From: Clostridiaceae bacterium OM02-2AC
GTDB lineage: Bacteria > Bacillota_I > Bacilli_A > Erysipelotrichales > Erysipelotrichaceae
DNA: 64,000 nt
Reading direction: 5' to 3'
NCBI GenBank assembly: GCA_003481775.1
Contig: QULU01000014.1
Span: forward strand, 23,144-87,143
The notes below the pieces were generated by a model. The model was not told where the DNA came from. It ran no database searches and saw only the letters and a list, made by a program, of their open reading frames with translations. This document shows positions 1 through 8,305 of this stretch, one piece after another (within the stretch, counting starts at the first letter, position 1; every line of letters begins with the position of its first letter). The position numbers were made by a program, and so were the translations under genes.

Positions 1-752
1 AGATTTTTTATAAACAAAATCTTTAATAGCTCCAGCAGCCTCTGCTTGTTCTCATCCTCCTGCTCCACCGCATTCGGAATATCCTGTGCTTTTCGTACGC
101 CTTCTTTTTTCGGATACACCATGACTGCTGTGATCAAATCATAGTCCTCCTTTGCGGCATGCCATATCTTTGTTTCGCATGTTTCCTGTATCTTATAGGT
201 ATTGATGACATCGTTCTTTTGATTGCTGTGACCGATACAGATCCATATGGAACAGACCTTTTTGATTTTACCATAATCGGAATGCTGAAATCCATCTCTG
301 GGATGCTTCTGTCTTGCCATCAATCTACTGCAATAGTACAAAGCACGCTTGATCAGAGGATAGCCGGGGTTATCCTCCGCCTGGCTTTCCAGGTTGATGA
401 TCAAGCGAAGCCTATTTTCCGAGGATGTATTCTTATCCGGAGTCATCTGCTTTGATGGTATCACTGCTTCAAACTGAATATCGTATTTGATCTGGGCTCC
501 CGGTATGGCCTCATCCGTAACCTCTATCTGCTTATCATCAATATGTTCGTACTCCGCTGTATTCTTTATGGAAGACATTTCGATATAGGACGGTATATCC
601 TCCAGTGGAATGTCTGCATATTCCGGAATACAGCCTTTCATAACATAGGCGAGTATCTGCTTATTTGATAACAGCTTTTTACAGTACATGTCATATGCCT
701 TTTTATCATCATAACAACTAATCATAGCTGCTGTTTCTGTATTTGTATTCAT
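1..752 (-). CDS. Rpn-type PD-(D/E)XK nuclease/transposase-family protein, C-terminus cut by window edge
   Basis: The open frame reads leftward from an ATG at 752-750 and runs off the window at base 1, so about 250 residues are visible and the C-terminus is missing. It resembles the Rpn / PD-(D/E)XK 'putative transposase' family of gut Bacillota: an N-terminal segment with a CKKLLSNKQILAYVMKGCIPEY-like stretch, then strands carrying YDIQFEAV and RLIINLESQ. The Asp and Glu in these would be candidate metal ligands of the nuclease fold. Rpn proteins are known as recA-independent recombination-promoting DNases, often in expanded, variable families. An AGAAAGGAT Shine-Dalgarno lies 8 nt before this ATG; an in-frame ATG two codons upstream is too close to it. 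Family assignment is from recall of motifs, so only moderately sure; frame and start are clear. Confidence 0.65.
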   Translation of the reverse strand, partial: MNTNTETAAMISCYDDKKAYDMYCKKLLSNKQILAYVMKGCIPEYADIPLEDIPSYIEMSSIKNTAEYEHIDDKQIEVTDEAIPGAQIKYDIQFEAVIPSKQMTPDKNTSSENRLRLIINLESQAEDNPGYPLIKRALYYCSRLMARQKHPRDGFQHSDYGKIKKVCSIWICIGHSNQKNDVINTYKIQETCETKIWHAAKEDYDLITAVMVYPKKEGVRKAQDIPNAVEQEDENKQRLLELLKILFIKN

Positions 753-983
753 GATCATATCCTTTCTTTCTGCTATTGTTATCTGTACTACAGGGATATG
801 ATCTGGTGGAGCTCTTATGTTGCTGTTGCTTTCATCAGCATATAGAAGTACCTGCTGTTTTGTTTCATACGCTGTAATGCATGCAACAAAAACAAGGCAG
901 TCCTTACCGCCGACAAGCGGTATTTAGCTGCAGCGTGTTACACAGGGATGGGAAAAAATAACTTAATTTGTTAAAAGCATAAG

Positions 984-1004
984 AAAAAACGCTTCTAGCA
1001 AGCG
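984..1004 (-). terminator. Short hairpin with T-run at the end of the 28-residue ORF
   Basis: On the minus strand CGCTT, loop GCTAG, AAGCG (1004 down to 990) is followed by six T (989-984). The stem is only 5 bp, so termination may be weak. The stop codon of the small ORF is inside the loop, an arrangement compatible with attenuation by a ribosome on the ORF. Confidence 0.35.
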
Positions 1005-1081
1005 GTTGAGCTACGGAAAGGCCGGGGCTTTAGCGGATGAATACCATGTGAATGGATTGTATTATGTATATAGTTTCTCAT
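995..1081 (-). CDS. Candidate 28-residue peptide with strong Shine-Dalgarno
   Basis: Reading leftward, AAGGAGAGG sits 7 nt before an ATG (1081-1079) that opens 28 codons ending in TAG at 997-995. The peptide begins MRNYIHNTIH, has four His, several Arg/Lys and ends in Cys; no membrane segment or signal peptide. Upstream, TGC-TACACT fits an extended -10 box, which would give a leader of only about 25 nt. The stop codon lies in the loop of a short hairpin (990-1004) followed by a T-run, so the transcript would be about 100 nt. This could be a small protein gene or a leader peptide acting on the Rpn gene 240 nt downstream. No family is recognised; chance occurrence is possible. Confidence 0.35.
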   Translation of the reverse strand: MRNYIHNTIHSHGIHPLKPRPFRSSTAC

Positions 1082-1505
1082 AGACCAACCTCTCCTTTTT
1101 TTGTATCTACAGTGTAGCATATATCCTCTCGGAAATACAGAAAAAATCGAAAAACCAGAGTATGAAAAAATATTTCTCATTTCAGCGTTGGGATCATGTA
1201 TTTGCTCTATATATTGTATAACGAATATGATACGTCCTGTATGATGATACAGCTTCGTTTTTACTCTCCATACCGTTTGCTTTTAAGGGATTAAGAAAAT
1301 TTAGGTGTTTAAAAAAAGAATCCGTATATATGAATGCGATTGCTTCCTGATTATGCGATTGATAGGTTGATAGTATCAGGAATATGATTACGAATAAATC
1401 ATTATTAAGGAAGAATAACAAGATAAAGCGCAGGAAACGTACAATCCCTCTCTTATCTGAAAATGTCTTACTGCTCTGAACTTCTGGAAAAAGTCAAATT
1501 ATCAC

Positions 1506-1535
1506 TTTACTTTCACCATTTCCCCATGATATAAT
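1506..1535 (+). promoter_or_regulatory. Sigma-70 promoter of the rpsF-ssb-rpsR operon
   Basis: TTTACT (1506-1511) and a perfect TATAAT (1530-1535) are separated by 18 bp. The leader to rpsF is about 75 nt and contains a small GTAG/CTAC hairpin near 1545-1562. In other bacteria the S6:S18 complex binds the rpsF leader for feedback control; a specific match to that motif was not verified here. Confidence 0.75.
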
Positions 1536-1615
1536 CAGTAAACGGGTAGAAATCTCTACTCCCCGCTCTATACATAACGGATATAGGGCCTAAAGACCAC
1601 GAGGAGGTGTACAGA

Positions 1616-1909
1616 ATGAAAAAATACGAAATCATGTACATCGTGAACGCATCCCTGGATGATGCAGCACGCACTAAACTGATGGACAGTTTCCACAAGA
1701 TTATTACTGACCACGAGGGTACTATCGATAAGGTAGACGAATGGGGCGTGAAAGAGTTCGCGTATGAAATCAATCACATGAAAAAAGGCTACTATGTTGT
1801 AGTAAATGCAACTGCCAACAACGAAGGAATTCACGAATTCGAGCGTCTGGCACGTATCAACCACAGCATCGTACGTTATATGATTATCAAAACTCAGGAC
1901 GAAGAGTAA
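1616..1909 (+). CDS. rpsF: Ribosomal protein S6
   Basis: This 97-residue protein starts MKKYEIMYIV and has the S6 hallmarks: the ferredoxin-like fold pattern, a DEWGVKEFAYEINHMKKGYY segment matching the conserved G-x-R/K-x-L/F-A-Y-x-I motif, and an INHSIVRYMI-like C-terminal strand. S6 binds 16S rRNA as a heterodimer with S18 in the platform of the 30S subunit, and rpsR is two genes downstream. The ATG at 1616 is preferred to the in-frame GTG at 1607 because GAGGAGG (1601-1607) is correctly spaced only for the ATG. It is the first gene of rpsF-ssb-rpsR, a near-universal bacterial order. Confidence 0.97.
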   Translation: MKKYEIMYIVNASLDDAARTKLMDSFHKIITDHEGTIDKVDEWGVKEFAYEINHMKKGYYVVVNATANNEGIHEFERLARINHSIVRYMIIKTQDEE

Positions 1910-1928
1910 GACTTAGGAGGATGGACAT

Positions 1929-2405
1929 ATGATCAATAGAGTCGTATTAGTCGGTCGTTTAACGAAAGATCCTGTCTTGCGTAAGACTGCAAATGGTGCA
2001 TCTGTTGTTTCTTTTACTGTAGCATGTACCCGCCGTTTCAAGCAGGAGGGACAGCCGGATGCTGATTTTATCAACACGGTTGCCTGGAATAAAACTGCGG
2101 ATATCGTAGCACAGTATACACATAAAGGTTCACTGGTCGGCGTGGAAGGAAGAATCCAGACACGCAGCTATGATGATCAGAGTGGTAAACGCGTTTATGT
2201 AACAGAAGTTGTCGCAGACAGTGTACAGTTTCTGGAAAGCAAAAGCGCTGCTGCAAGCAATGCGAACAGCAATGCCTATGTACCTGACTATGAGCAGGGA
2301 AGCAATCAGGGCTACCAGAGTGACAACAGCAGCTCCCAGTCCTACTCCAATGACTTTACAAGCAGCGATACACTGGATATCGCAAGTGATGATTTACCAT
2401 TTTAA
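1929..2405 (+). CDS. ssb: Single-stranded DNA-binding protein
   Basis: The protein has 158 residues. Residues 1-105 form the OB fold, with the family start [15 protein letters not shown] and the aromatic and basic positions of a bacterial SSB. A Gln/Ser/Asn-rich linker follows, and the tail ends in DDLPF, the acidic tip that recruits replication and repair partners. It protects single-stranded DNA at forks as a homotetramer. It lies 19 nt after rpsF with a TTAGGAGGA binding site and just before rpsR, so it is co-transcribed with the ribosomal genes. Length and tail are typical of the essential Bacillota paralogue. Confidence 0.97.
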   Translation: MINRVVLVGRLTKDPVLRKTANGASVVSFTVACTRRFKQEGQPDADFINTVAWNKTADIVAQYTHKGSLVGVEGRIQTRSYDDQSGKRVYVTEVVADSVQFLESKSAAASNANSNAYVPDYEQGSNQGYQSDNSSSQSYSNDFTSSDTLDIASDDLPF

Positions 2406-2425
2406 TGGTAGAAAGGAGATTTTCT

Positions 2426-2656
2426 ATGGCATTCAAAAAACAGCGTATGGGACGTAAAAAAGTATGTTACTTTACGAAAAATAAAATTGAAAGCATCGAC
2501 TACAAGGATATTGAATTATTAAAAAGATTCATTTCTGCAAACGGAAAAATCATTCCAAGACGTGTAACAGGTACACGTGCAAAATATCAGCGTATGCTGG
2601 CTACTGCAATCAAGCGTGCACGCCAGATGGCTTTACTGCCTTACGTAAGCGAATAA
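2426..2656 (+). CDS. rpsR: Ribosomal protein S18
   Basis: A basic protein of 76 residues, beginning [12 protein letters not shown] and containing [14 protein letters not shown] and [10 protein letters not shown], the S18 signature. It partners S6 on the 30S platform. GAAAGGAG (2411-2418) fits the ATG at 2426; the in-frame ATG at 2405, which overlaps the ssb stop, has no binding site and would add seven unusual residues. A strong terminator follows directly, closing the operon. Confidence 0.97.
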   Translation: MAFKKQRMGRKKVCYFTKNKIESIDYKDIELLKRFISANGKIIPRRVTGTRAKYQRMLATAIKRARQMALLPYVSE

Positions 2657-2669
2657 TATCGCAATTTCA

Positions 2670-2697
2670 CTCCATCTGTCGCAGGATGGAGTTTTTT
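2670..2697 (+). terminator. Rho-independent terminator after rpsR
   Basis: CTCCATC (2670-2676) and GATGGAG (2685-2691) form a perfect 7-bp stem with an 8-nt loop, followed by six T. Confidence 0.9.
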
Positions 2698-2766
2698 CAT
2701 AGCTGTATCCCTGCACAGGGCTGCAGGAGCATTGCTGAGGCACAGCAGAGAAAGGAAGCAGAGGGT

Positions 2767-3690
2767 ATGAACAATCAGACACGCAAGATAACAGAAGGGG
2801 CGATGATGTGCGCCATTGTCGGACTGCTTCTGTTTATCAACCGGCAGCTTGGCAATATGCTGGAATATTTTATGTATTGGGTATTGACCTTCCCCATTCT
2901 TGTCTATACGGCAAAATACGGAGTGCGCAATGCACTGGTTCCCTCTGTCAGCATGCTGCTGCTTTCCTTCATGATCAGCTCACCTACAACGATTTTCTAT
3001 CTCTTTAGCTGCATCGTTGTGGGACTTGTATATGGTGGCGGGGTGAGAAAAGGCTGGAAGAACGGTACGCTGCTTGTTTTCAGCGGTATCTTCACATTCT
3101 TTTCCTATCTGGTCACAACCGTTTTGCTTGCGGCTGTATTCGGGTATGATCCGGCAGAGGATATCGAGCTGGTGAAAACCATACTGGAGCTTATGAACAT
3201 CCATACCGGAATCGATCTCATGAAAACCGTAACGATCATCGTTGTTTTGGTGGCTGTTCTCATGAGCGTACTGCAGACGATGTGCATCCATATGATCGGC
3301 AACATCCTGCTTTCCCGGCTGCATATCAGGGTACGCCCGATGAACAATATTCTCAGTATTCGCGCTCCGAAATGGAACGGATGGCTGATTCTTGTCATTT
3401 GGGTTCTATTTTACAGTAGAAATGTGCTAAAATTAAACCAGGAAGCTTCGACTATACTGCTGGGGGCCTACCTTGTCTGCAAGGTCTATGCAATCGCCTG
3501 CGGAGCGATGTGCCTTATGGGACTGTTGGTGCTGCTGCGTAAGCGCGCACTGGTGTTTCTGTTGATGATTGCTGTGTTTGTGCCCTATGTACAGGATGTG
3601 ATTGCCGTAATCGGCATTGCGGATATCCTGTTTCTGCTGAGAGATAAAATGAAACGAGGTGTCATAAATGGATCGTTTGGAAAATTTTAA
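2767..3690 (+). CDS. yybS: YybS-family (DUF2232) membrane protein
   Basis: This 307-residue, strongly hydrophobic protein has about eight predicted membrane segments: after a short charged start (MNNQTRKITEGAMM) come segments near residues 12-30, 33-50, 55-75, 78-95 and so on to the C-terminus. DUF2232/YybS proteins are found directly upstream of gdpP in Bacillota, and their molecular role is unknown; some are related to transporter S-components. Start: the ATG at 2767 has a GGAAG/AGAGGG purine tract; a longer frame opening at 2686 would begin inside the terminator and is rejected. It overlaps gdpP by 23 nt, which implies translational coupling. Confidence 0.85.
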   Translation: MNNQTRKITEGAMMCAIVGLLLFINRQLGNMLEYFMYWVLTFPILVYTAKYGVRNALVPSVSMLLLSFMISSPTTIFYLFSCIVVGLVYGGGVRKGWKNGTLLVFSGIFTFFSYLVTTVLLAAVFGYDPAEDIELVKTILELMNIHTGIDLMKTVTIIVVLVAVLMSVLQTMCIHMIGNILLSRLHIRVRPMNNILSIRAPKWNGWLILVIWVLFYSRNVLKLNQEASTILLGAYLVCKVYAIACGAMCLMGLLVLLRKRALVFLLMIAVFVPYVQDVIAVIGIADILFLLRDKMKRGVINGSFGKF

Positions 3691-5665
3691 GGTTCAAATC
3701 GCGATTATTCTGATTGCGGAAGCTGCTGCATTATTTGTCCTGTATATGGCCGGGATTCCGGGTCTTCAGATTCTACCCATGACGATTCTGTTGATTTTGA
3801 ATATCCTTGTCATTGTATGGATCGTATTAAAGTATGAGCGTGATAAGGAACAGCGTGATATTGATATCTCCCATATTCTGGGACATGACGCCAAGGATGC
3901 CCTGTCCTTTGGTGAGGTCGGTATCATCACGTACGATGAGCAATACAATGCGACATGGATCAATGAGTTTCTGGAGGAGCGTGCTGTTAATGTTGTCGGG
4001 AAAAAGCTGACCAGCTGGATTCCGGAGATTACAGATCTTTTCAACGGTTCTGTGGACGAGCTGACGGCAAGTGATCCGAATGGGGAATATGTTTATGAGA
4101 TTGCCCGTAAGGAAAACGGACAGGTGCTGTTTGTACGGGATATCACCAAGCTGGAAACCATAACAGAGCGGTTTAAGAAGGACAGTGTCGTTGCCGGATT
4201 GCTGCAGCTGGATAATTATATGGAAATTCAGCAGTATGAGGATGAAGGAACCATGGCTACCATCAATACGCAGCTGCGTCAGCCGCTGGTGGAATGGGCA
4301 GGACGCTATGGGATGTTTATCCGGCGTCTGCGCTCCGATCGTTTTCTTGTCATTTTGAATGAGGCGATTTTTGAACAGGTTGTACAGGATAAATTTGACA
4401 TTCTGAACACAATACGTAAAAATGCTGAGGATATCGATGTATCCATAACCCTGAGTATGTCGTTTGCCCGTGGTACGGATGATTTCCGCCTGCTGGATAC
4501 GATGGTGAATGATCTGCTGGAGCTGGCACAGAGCCGGGGCGGTGATCAGGCAGCCGTCAAGAGATATGGCGAGAGCGTGAAGTATTTCGGAGGAAACAGT
4601 GAGGCCCGGGAAAAACGTAGCAAGGTACGTGTCCGTGTGATGTCACAGGCGATTAAGGAAGCCATCATGGAAGCGAACCGGGTGTTTGTGATCGGGCATC
4701 AGAATATGGATTTTGACTGTATGGGAAGTGCCCTGTGCATGTCACGGCTGGCTGCTGCCTATGGGAAGGAAGTCTATGTCGTATCGGATAGCGGCGGTAT
4801 TGAGCCGCAGCTAAAAGAAGCTATGAAGCTGTATATGGACAAGCTGGAGGGCCGGCACCGGTTTATCAGTGATCCGGATGCCAGTAAAATGATTGAAAAC
4901 GATGATCTTCTGATTGCCGTCGATCATCACAATCCGAAACAGACGGGGGCGCCGCTGACACTGGCAGAGGCAAACCGCATCGTGGTTATTGATCATCACC
5001 GCAGAAGTGAGGACTTCATCGGGAATCCACTGCTGGTGTACGTGGAATCCAGTGCAAGCTCTGTATGCGAGCTGGCAACTGAATTCCTGCCATATCAAAA
5101 CAATAAGGTAAATCTGAGTGAGGAAGAGGCAACGCTGATGTATGTCGGTATTCTAGTGGACACCAACCGCTTTAAAACAAGAACGGGAAGCCGTACGTTT
5201 GAAGCTGCTGCCTATCTGAAAAATCTGGGTGTGGATCCCATTACGGCAGAGAATCTTCTGAAAGAGGATTTTGATGATTTTGAAGCAAAAACAGAGGTTA
5301 TGAAATATGCTAAGCAATATGCGGACGGCATTCTGATCGCCGCAGTAGATAACAACCATGTGATCAATCGAACGCTGATGTCTCAGGTGGCAGACAGTCT
5401 GTTGAATATCAAGGATATGGAGGCAAGCTTTGTCATCGGCAATATCGAGGATGGCAGAGTGGCGGTTTCTGCCCGCAGTAAGGGGAAAATCAACGTACAG
5501 ATTATTATGGAGAACATGCACGGCGGCGGACATTTCACGATGGCTGCCTTGCAAAGAGAACAAACGACGGTGAAGGCCGTACAGCAAGAACTGAAACAGA
5601 TGATAGATGCCTATCTGGAAGAAAACGAGGAGGACGACGAAGATGAAAGTGATACTGCTAAGTGA
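3668..5665 (+). CDS. gdpP: Cyclic-di-AMP phosphodiesterase GdpP
   Basis: The 665 residues show the full GdpP (YybT) layout: two membrane helices (about 10-28 and 35-53), a PAS-like domain (about 75-170), a degenerate GGDEF domain (about 175-310) and a DHH-DHHA1 phosphodiesterase (about 335-645). Motif I is GHQNMDFDCMG (N346, D348, D350), the DHH triad is at 419-421, a second DHH follows (VIDHH), and DHHA1 has GGGHF at 619-623. The protein cleaves c-di-AMP to pApA and so tunes potassium and osmotic balance, cell-wall stress and beta-lactam tolerance. It sits at the membrane with its catalytic part in the cytoplasm. Gene order yybS-gdpP-rplI-dnaB is conserved, and rplI begins inside this gene's 3' end. 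Confidence 0.96.
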   Translation: MDRLENFKVQIAIILIAEAAALFVLYMAGIPGLQILPMTILLILNILVIVWIVLKYERDKEQRDIDISHILGHDAKDALSFGEVGIITYDEQYNATWINEFLEERAVNVVGKKLTSWIPEITDLFNGSVDELTASDPNGEYVYEIARKENGQVLFVRDITKLETITERFKKDSVVAGLLQLDNYMEIQQYEDEGTMATINTQLRQPLVEWAGRYGMFIRRLRSDRFLVILNEAIFEQVVQDKFDILNTIRKNAEDIDVSITLSMSFARGTDDFRLLDTMVNDLLELAQSRGGDQAAVKRYGESVKYFGGNSEAREKRSKVRVRVMSQAIKEAIMEANRVFVIGHQNMDFDCMGSALCMSRLAAAYGKEVYVVSDSGGIEPQLKEAMKLYMDKLEGRHRFISDPDASKMIENDDLLIAVDHHNPKQTGAPLTLAEANRIVVIDHHRRSEDFIGNPLLVYVESSASSVCELATEFLPYQNNKVNLSEEEATLMYVGILVDTNRFKTRTGSRTFEAAAYLKNLGVDPITAENLLKEDFDDFEAKTEVMKYAKQYADGILIAAVDNNHVINRTLMSQVADSLLNIKDMEASFVIGNIEDGRVAVSARSKGKINVQIIMENMHGGGHFTMAALQREQTTVKAVQQELKQMIDAYLEENEEDDEDESDTAK

Positions 5666-6089
5666 TGTGAAAAAGCTGGGTAAGAAAGGGGATATCGTAG
5701 AGGTCAGTGACGGCTACGGAAGAAACTTTCTACTGAATAAAAACCTGGCAGTAATGGCAACAAAGAAAAGCATGGAGATTCTGGATGAACAGAACCTGCA
5801 GCATGATCTGGAAGAAAAACAGAAGGAAGCGGATGCGGAGGACTTGAAGAAGCAGCTTGCGAAAATCACACTGGAATTCCATGTGAAAACAGGGGAAGGC
5901 GGACGTGTGTTCGGCAGTGTTTCCACAAAGCAGATCGTGGCACAGCTGCATGAAAAATACGGCATTCATGTGGACAAGAGAAAGGTCATCGACAACGATG
6001 CCATCACCTCTCTTGGCTATACGGATGTCAAGGTGGATCTTTACAGAAATAAGGTAATCGGAACCATTCGTGTTCATGTGAATGGATAG
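5643..6089 (+). CDS. rplI: Ribosomal protein L9
   Basis: The protein has 148 residues. The N-terminal domain starts MKVILLSDVKKLGKKGDIVE and carries the L9 signature around GYGRNFLLNKNLA. A charged connecting helix (about 40-75) and a C-terminal domain with GRVFGSVSTKQI follow. L9 binds 23S rRNA at the base of the L1 stalk and helps frame maintenance. The ATG at 5643 is preceded by GAGGAGG; the longer frame from 5607 would add residues foreign to the family. The start overlaps gdpP by 23 nt and dnaB follows after 8 nt. Confidence 0.96.
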   Translation: MKVILLSDVKKLGKKGDIVEVSDGYGRNFLLNKNLAVMATKKSMEILDEQNLQHDLEEKQKEADAEDLKKQLAKITLEFHVKTGEGGRVFGSVSTKQIVAQLHEKYGIHVDKRKVIDNDAITSLGYTDVKVDLYRNKVIGTIRVHVNG

Positions 6090-6097
6090 GAGGCTTT

Positions 6098-7444
6098 ATG
6101 AGTAGAGAATTGCCACATAGTACCGAGGCGGAGCAGTCCATTCTCGGTGCAATGATGATTTATCCCAGCGTAACCAGTGTTGTATATGATCAGGGTCTGG
6201 ACGCGCGTGATTTTTATCTGGATATCCATCAGCGTATATTCTCTGCCATGATGGATATCACGGACAGCGGAAAGCCGGTGGATGTCACAACCCTGATTGC
6301 CCGTTTGCAGGATATCGAGCAGCTGAATCTGGTAGGTGGAGCTGACTATATCATCAAGCTGAGTGATACGGCGATATCCAGCGCCAACAGTGTGTATTAT
6401 ATTGAAATAATCAAAAGCAGAGCGCATCTGCGACGCTTAATTGAAGCAGCCGAGCAGATTGCCGAGGACGGCTTTGATACGGCAAATGATCTGGATGAAA
6501 TCATGGACAAGGCGGAACGGGATATTCTCGGAGTAACCCGCAGCCGCCGTGCCACCGATTTCAAGAGCAGCCGGGAGGTTGTTTCCAATGTGATGCAGGA
6601 GCTGATTCGTCTGCGCTCCAGTGATAACCGTGTAACCGGAATCAAGACCGGCTATACGGATCTGGACCGCATGACAAACGGCTTTCAGCGTGGGGATTTG
6701 ATCATTCTTGCGGCTCGTCCCGCAATGGGAAAGACCGCCTTTGCGCTGAATCTGGCGTTGAATGCTTCCTTTTACAATCCCGGAGCGATTGCCATTTTCT
6801 CACTGGAGATGCCGGCGGAGGCGTTGATGAAGCGTATTCTGAGTGCCAAATCCGCAGTGGAATCCAATAAGCTGAGAAGTGGAGCCATACTGGATGATGA
6901 ATTCAGCAAGCTGAATGAAGCGGCGAATGAGCTGATGGCCAGCAAGCTGTTTGTGGATGACAGCTCCAATATCAAAATATCCGAGGTGTTCTCTAAATGC
7001 CGTAAGCTGAAAAGTGAGCATGGTCTTGATCTGGTTGTCATTGACTACCTTCAGCTGATCAGCGGAAGCGGAAAAAGCGGAGATAACCGCCAGCAGGAAA
7101 TATCGGAGATCTCCCGTTCCCTGAAGGGACTTGCCAGAGAAATGGAATGTCCGGTGATCGCACTGTCGCAGCTGTCACGTTCTGTAGAGACACGTCCCGA
7201 TAAGCATCCAATGCTATCTGACCTTCGTGAATCCGGAGCCATCGAGCAGGATGCCGATATCGTCATGTTTCTGTATCGTGATGCCTACTATGCGAAGGAT
7301 GATGAGGCGGAACAAAACAATCCGACCGATCAGACCGATCTTGACATTGCCAAGCATCGTAACGGAGCAACAGGCAAGGTGGAGCTGGCATTCCAAAAAT
7401 CCATCTCTGCCTTCTTCAATATCGCACATGACGGATTTGCCTGA
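6098..7444 (+). CDS. dnaB: Replicative DNA helicase DnaB
   Basis: A 448-residue protein with the N-terminal DnaB domain (about 5-105, ELPHSTEAEQSILGAMM at the start), a linker, and the RecA-like ATPase domain (about 175-440). Walker A is RPAMGKT (K212), Walker B is LVVIDYLQLI, and the DLRESGAIEQDAD segment near 375 is characteristic. It is the hexameric fork helicase (called DnaC in Bacillus). TAGGAGGC precedes the ATG. It ends the yybS-gdpP-rplI-dnaB operon; only a GACTC/GAGTC hairpin without a clear T-run (about 7464-7480) is seen before the next gene. Confidence 0.97.
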   Translation: MSRELPHSTEAEQSILGAMMIYPSVTSVVYDQGLDARDFYLDIHQRIFSAMMDITDSGKPVDVTTLIARLQDIEQLNLVGGADYIIKLSDTAISSANSVYYIEIIKSRAHLRRLIEAAEQIAEDGFDTANDLDEIMDKAERDILGVTRSRRATDFKSSREVVSNVMQELIRLRSSDNRVTGIKTGYTDLDRMTNGFQRGDLIILAARPAMGKTAFALNLALNASFYNPGAIAIFSLEMPAEALMKRILSAKSAVESNKLRSGAILDDEFSKLNEAANELMASKLFVDDSSNIKISEVFSKCRKLKSEHGLDLVVIDYLQLISGSGKSGDNRQQEISEISRSLKGLAREMECPVIALSQLSRSVETRPDKHPMLSDLRESGAIEQDADIVMFLYRDAYYAKDDEAEQNNPTDQTDLDIAKHRNGATGKVELAFQKSISAFFNIAHDGFA

Positions 7445-7558
7445 CATACAGACGAACAAACCATGACTCTATCGGAGTCCTTATAGAAAAGCTGTTCAAG
7501 CAGCTGTGCTTACTGCATGCTCTTGAAACAATGAAGTGTAATAGAAAAGAGGCCGCAT

Positions 7559-8305
7559 ATGAAATTTGCATTACTGGCCAGCGGTTCCAAAGGGAACTGC
7601 TGTCTGATAAAACATAGGGATACCAAGCTGGTCATCGACTGTGGAACGACACGAAAATATCTGAAAAGCTGCTTTGAACAGATTGCTTATGATCCCATGC
7701 AAAGCAATGCACTTTTGATAACGCATACGCATAGTGATCATGTCGCACAGATGAAGCTCTTTGATCCGATACCAACGTATGCGACACAGGAAATCGCAAC
7801 CAATCATCTGCATAGCATACGCCCGTATGATCGCTTTGAGCTCCAGGATTTTCGTATAACGGTTTTACCGATGAGCCACGATTGTGAAGGCACTGTAGGC
7901 TATGTCATAGAGACCGAGGATGAAAAAATGGTGTATGTGACAGATACCGGCTATATAAAGGATGAGGTCAGAGAATACATACGCAATGCGGATTACTATA
8001 TCTTTGAAAGCAACCACGATATCGAGATGCTGATGCAGACAACCAGACCGGTCTATCTGAAGCAGCGCATCATTGGAGACTGCGGACATCTATGCAATGA
8101 GGATTGTTCAAATATCCTGTGTGATGTCATGGGGGATAATACGAAGGAAATTGTTCTTGCGCATATTTCGCAGGAGGGAAACACCCGTGATATGGCACTT
8201 ACAACACTGAAGGAAACACTGAAGCGGAAGCAAAAGGATCGCGAGGATCTTCGATTGTATCCTGCTGATCAGTTTTCCATTTATACCGGAGGGAAATCAT
8301 CATGA
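7559..8305 (+). CDS. walJ: YycJ/WalJ-type metallo-beta-lactamase-fold hydrolase
   Basis: This 248-residue cytoplasmic protein begins MKFALLASGSKGNCCLI and has the metal-binding motif HTHSDH at residues 56-61, plus further ligands in DTGYIKD, ESNHD and LAHIS. The YycJ family is a metallo-beta-lactamase-fold nuclease group linked to DNA mismatch repair and to the WalRK wall-homeostasis locus in Bacillus. Here walRK itself is absent, but the yycJ-htrA-rlmH order is kept. The gene overlaps htrA by 4 nt (ATGA), so the two are coupled. The binding site AGAAAAGAGG is reasonable. Confidence 0.9.
   Translation: MKFALLASGSKGNCCLIKHRDTKLVIDCGTTRKYLKSCFEQIAYDPMQSNALLITHTHSDHVAQMKLFDPIPTYATQEIATNHLHSIRPYDRFELQDFRITVLPMSHDCEGTVGYVIETEDEKMVYVTDTGYIKDEVREYIRNADYYIFESNHDIEMLMQTTRPVYLKQRIIGDCGHLCNEDCSNILCDVMGDNTKEIVLAHISQEGNTRDMALTTLKETLKRKQKDREDLRLYPADQFSIYTGGKSS

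Larger units (their letters stand above)
759..1505. other. Gene-poor stretch between the Rpn gene and rpsF
   Basis: No long coding frame with a ribosome binding site is seen. It holds one short candidate gene with a strong Shine-Dalgarno on the minus strand (995-1081) and a weak hairpin with a T-run at its end. The remainder, roughly 1100-1500, is AT-rich and shows nothing convincing. A 75-codon open frame on the minus strand at 1194-1421 starts at TTG without a binding site and is not believed. Confidence 0.5.

Noticed and set aside
1194..1421. 75-codon open frame on the minus strand
   Set aside because: It starts with TTG, has no ribosome binding site and its composition is that of AT-rich non-coding DNA.
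2686..2766. Longer start for the YybS-like protein
   Set aside because: The extra codons begin within the rpsR terminator hairpin and have no binding site.
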